A DNA stretch of 47,177 nucleotides, taken from CAYUAI01 sp964442745 (GTDB lineage Bacteria > Pseudomonadota > Gammaproteobacteria > S012-40). Under the pieces are notes generated by a model. That model did no database searches, was not told the DNA's origin, and worked only from the letters and a program-made list of their open reading frames with translations. The DNA lies in the NCBI GenBank assembly GCA_964442745.1, contig CAYUAI010000025.1:1-47177 (forward strand), written 5' to 3'. This document shows positions 44,654 through 47,177 of this stretch, in pieces; position 1 is the stretch's first letter, and the number at the start of each line of letters is the position of its first letter. Made by a program: the position numbers and the translations under genes.

Positions 44654-45655
44654 ATGAAACAGCAAATCGCCACCCTCGGCGCAGGCGCATGGGGCACTGC
44701 TTTAGCAGTGCTGTTTGCCCAAAATGGCCATCCAACCTTATTGTGGGGACGCAATGAGACGCAATTAAAAAAACTCCGTCAACAACGCGAAAATAAAAAA
44801 TATTTGGCAGGTATTACCCTACCCAAATTGCTGACCATTGCCACAGACATGCATACCGCAGTCAAACAAGCAGATATTATTTTATTGGCCATACCCAGCC
44901 AAGGATTCCGGCAAACCTTAACCGAGCTAAAACCCCACATCAAGCCATCCGCAAAAATCGCCTGGGCCACCAAAGGTTTTGAACACGGTTCATGTAAATT
45001 CATGCATCAGTTAGTTTTTGAAGAACTCGGGCAACAACGTAAGATGGCAATTATTTCCGGCCCAACCTTTGCCAAAGAAGTTGCCCAAGGATCAGCAACC
45101 GCCGTCACCGTTGCCTCATTCACCAAAGACTTTTCTCTCCAGCTCGCAGAAATTCTGCATAATGAAAATTTTCGTGCCTATACTAGCAATGATGTTATTG
45201 GGGTAGAAATCGGTGGTGCAGTGAAAAACCCACTAGCGATTGCGGCTGGCATCGCCGATGGCTTAGGCCTAGGAGCCAACACCCGAGCCGCACTAATTAC
45301 CCGAGGTTTAGCAGAAATTCAACGCTTAGGTAGCGCCTTAGGGGCTCACTCAGAAACGTTAATGGGATTAGCCGGTTTAGGTGACTTAGTGTTAACTTGT
45401 ACCGACAATCAATCAAGAAATCGACGCGTCGGACTCGCGCTCGCTCAAAATAATGAACTCAGTACTATTTTAGCAGACTTAGGTCAAGTCGCAGAAGGCG
45501 TTTATGCCGCTAAAGAGGTCTACCAGCTCGCCCATCAACATGACGTAGATATGCCCATTACAGAACAAGTTTATAAGGTACTCTATGAAAACCTGAATCC
45601 TCATCAGGCCGTTCGCAATTTATTAGCGCGTTCATTAAAATCTGAACACCGATAA
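44654..45655 (+). CDS. gpsA: Glycerol-3-phosphate dehydrogenase [NAD(P)+]
   Basis: The NAD(P) site G-A-G-A-W-G-T-A lies near the N-terminus, with catalytic-domain markers 'GAVKNPLAIAAGI' and 'LMGLAGLGDLVLT'. It makes sn-glycerol 3-phosphate for phospholipids. The ATG five bases after the secB stop is preferred over an adjacent GTG. The secB-gpsA pair is conserved in gammaproteobacteria. Confidence 0.95.
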   Translation: MKQQIATLGAGAWGTALAVLFAQNGHPTLLWGRNETQLKKLRQQRENKKYLAGITLPKLLTIATDMHTAVKQADIILLAIPSQGFRQTLTELKPHIKPSAKIAWATKGFEHGSCKFMHQLVFEELGQQRKMAIISGPTFAKEVAQGSATAVTVASFTKDFSLQLAEILHNENFRAYTSNDVIGVEIGGAVKNPLAIAAGIADGLGLGANTRAALITRGLAEIQRLGSALGAHSETLMGLAGLGDLVLTCTDNQSRNRRVGLALAQNNELSTILADLGQVAEGVYAAKEVYQLAHQHDVDMPITEQVYKVLYENLNPHQAVRNLLARSLKSEHR

Positions 45656-45877
45656 GAAATTGGCGACATAACAACAACCCTAGCAATGTTATATTTTCAA
45701 CCTCTTCAATCATCGTTTACGGTGGCCCATTCCTTATCATCCTATTAAATTTTGACACGGCCTGCTATTGATACTCGCGGCTATTACTGCCGGGATTAGC
45801 TCATGATGAGATGATCTCTGAGTACCCATTCCTTATTCATTTGGTGCATAATAACGGAGACAAAAGGAAACACACAA

Positions 45878-46762
45878 ATGAAAGTAACAAAATCAAGAAA
45901 AACAGTCTCTCTGGTACTTGGCAGTGGCGGGGCCAGAGGATTAGTACACATTGGAATTATTGAATGGTTACTTGCCAACGGTTTTGAAATTCGCTCTATC
46001 GCTGGATCTTCCATGGGAGCGCTGATCGGTGGAATCTATGCCACAGGTAAATTAGATGTGTATACCCAATGGGTAAAAGCACTTGAAAAAATCGATGTAC
46101 TCCGGTTATTAGATGTCTCGTTTACTCGCAATAGTCTATTTAAGGGCAAGCGCATTATACATGTGCTCAAAGAAATGATTGGCGACCACAATATTGAAGA
46201 GTTGCCTATATCTTACACTGCTGTTGCGACTGATTTACATGAGCAAAAAGAAATTTGGCTCAATCATGGCCCATTATTTGACGCGATTCATGCCTCCATT
46301 GCCATTCCAACGATTTTTTCGCCCCACGAATATATGGGCAAACATCTTATTGATGGCAGTATAATTAACCCTATTCCTATTGCGCCTACCCTCAACGATA
46401 AAACCGACATAACCATCGCGGTAAATCTCAATGGCAAACCACAAACCAAATTAATTACACAAAAAACAAATCAACCAATCAATACCAACCATCAGCGAAT
46501 AAAGCAATTTATTACCGGACGACAACCAAAACAGAAAAATCCAACGTTTTACGATACAACACTGTTTGACATCATCACCAAATCAATGGAGACCATGCAG
46601 AGCAAAATTACTCACTTACAGCTTGCCGCTTATTCACCGGACGTCATTATCACCATCCCAAGAAATGCCTGTTCGTTCTACGAATTTTATCGAGCAGAAG
46701 AGATGATACAAATCGGCCATAACCAAGCCGAAACTACCTTGTTCGACGTCAATAACGAATAA
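45878..46762 (+). CDS. Patatin-like phospholipase (RssA-type)
   Basis: An oxyanion loop G-S-G-G-A-R-G lies at 15-21, the nucleophile S45 is in G-S-S-M-G, and D159 is in I-D-G-S, so the Ser-Asp dyad is intact. Residues 195-240 are polar and variable. The protein has no signal peptide or membrane segment. AAAGGA precedes the ATG by nine bases. Substrates of bacterial patatins (lipid acyl hydrolases) are mostly unknown. It ends one base from the end of the convergent trmL gene. Confidence 0.9.
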   Translation: MKVTKSRKTVSLVLGSGGARGLVHIGIIEWLLANGFEIRSIAGSSMGALIGGIYATGKLDVYTQWVKALEKIDVLRLLDVSFTRNSLFKGKRIIHVLKEMIGDHNIEELPISYTAVATDLHEQKEIWLNHGPLFDAIHASIAIPTIFSPHEYMGKHLIDGSIINPIPIAPTLNDKTDITIAVNLNGKPQTKLITQKTNQPINTNHQRIKQFITGRQPKQKNPTFYDTTLFDIITKSMETMQSKITHLQLAAYSPDVIITIPRNACSFYEFYRAEEMIQIGHNQAETTLFDVNNE

Positions 46763-46763
46763 G

Positions 46764-47177
46764 CTACATTTCTTGAAAACCACATTGTCGTAAAGCTTCA
46801 AATAAAATAATTGCAGTGGCATTCGATAAATTCAAACTACGACTATTTGGCTTCATGGGGATTCGAATAACCTGCTCATTCGCTAATGATGTTAAATATT
46901 CATGGGGTAAACCACGGGTTTCTGGACCAAAAACCAGTGCATCACCCGGCTGGAAACTCACTTGATGATAGTGGGTACTCGCTTTGGTCGAACAGGCAAA
47001 TTCACGCGGATTGTCTACTTGCTGGCGAAATGCCTCCAGACTATCATGCACCTTGACGGTGACCCACTCCCGATAATCCAACCCGGCCCGGCGAAGACGC
47101 TTGTCATCCAATTCAAATCCCAATGGCTTAATCAAGTGAAGCTGGGCACCTGTATTGGAACACAAACGGATAATATT
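46764..47177 (-). CDS. trmL: tRNA (cytidine(34)-2'-O)-methyltransferase, N-terminus outside window
   Basis: A SPOUT-family enzyme: 'DALVFGPETRGLP' and 'IPMKPNSRSLNLSNATAIILFEALRQ' form the knotted cofactor site. The frame stays open to the last base of the window, and the sequence there ('NIIRLCSNTG') is an internal part of the family, so about 20 residues are missing at the start. It methylates the wobble base of leucine tRNAs. The visible 137 residues include the complete C-terminus. Confidence 0.92.
   Translation of the reverse strand, partial: NIIRLCSNTGAQLHLIKPLGFELDDKRLRRAGLDYREWVTVKVHDSLEAFRQQVDNPREFACSTKASTHYHQVSFQPGDALVFGPETRGLPHEYLTSLANEQVIRIPMKPNSRSLNLSNATAIILFEALRQCGFQEM

Noticed and set aside
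1..47177. CRISPR array, prophage, toxin-antitoxin or restriction system
   Set aside because: No regularly spaced direct repeats, phage structural or integrase genes, or recognisable defence proteins were found on either strand.

Overview
The window reads as chromosome of a moderately AT-rich gammaproteobacterium. The support is gene content and order: ctpA-envC-gpmI on one strand, rhodanese-grxC-secB-gpsA on the other, then trmL, plus enlarged PstC/PstA permeases, a MoxR/Bat operon and an LpoB/LPP20 lipoprotein cluster. Several short palindromic repeats resemble those scattered through Thiotrichales- and Methylococcales-type genomes, but I cannot name a genus. I see no tRNA, rRNA, CRISPR array, prophage or complete insertion sequence.

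Layout. (1) 1-655: repeat-rich end and one small hypothetical gene. (2) 1150-8063, minus strand: pstC-pstA-pstB-phoU, followed by a TraB/GumN lipoprotein and a DUF2007 zinc-ribbon protein. (3) 8434-10917, plus strand: a block lying between pstC and pstS. It holds two paralogous 77-residue domains, one stand-alone and one fused to a CheY-like receiver, and a compact unit with a sigma-54-type promoter, a short transcript and a strong terminator. (4) 11150-14342, minus strand: pstS, phoR and phoB. Pho boxes precede pstS and pstC, each exactly 10 bp from a -10 hexamer. (5) 14715-20284: a 1000-residue DUF349 protein, a YgjP-like metallopeptidase and a membrane GGDEF-EAL protein. (6) 20362-24065: four lipoproteins in a row (LPP20-like, LpoB-like, COG3014-like, LPP20-like). 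(7) 24091-27360: a short-chain dehydrogenase, a divergent HemF and a YejK/NdpA nucleoid protein. (8) 27602-36794, minus strand: moxR, DUF58, DUF4381, batA, batB/C fusion and batD, followed by a translationally coupled pair of unknown membrane protein and lipoprotein. (9) 36795-41969, minus strand: the remnant of a DJ-1/PfpI gene, then ctpA, envC and gpmI. (10) 42638-47177: an ArsR repressor with the two-cysteine layout of persulfide sensors, then rhodanese, grxC, secB, gpsA, a patatin-like phospholipase and a truncated trmL.

How parts work together. PhoR/PhoB sense phosphate limitation with PhoU and the Pst transporter and should activate pstS and pstC through the Pho boxes. MoxR with DUF58 and the Bat proteins forms a chaperone/von Willebrand factor system at the inner membrane. 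EnvC (amidase activator), CtpA (periplasmic protease) and the LpoB-like lipoprotein all act on envelope and murein maintenance. Rhodanese, glutaredoxin and SecB form the classical redox/export cluster, here with a sulfur-type ArsR regulator upstream.

The points most worth a second look are the sigma-54 short transcription unit, the receiver-fused duplicated domain inside the split pst locus, the Pho promoter geometry that suggests a leaderless pstC message, the ArsR/rhodanese pair, and three families of small palindromic repeats, one of which lies in the pstS leader.
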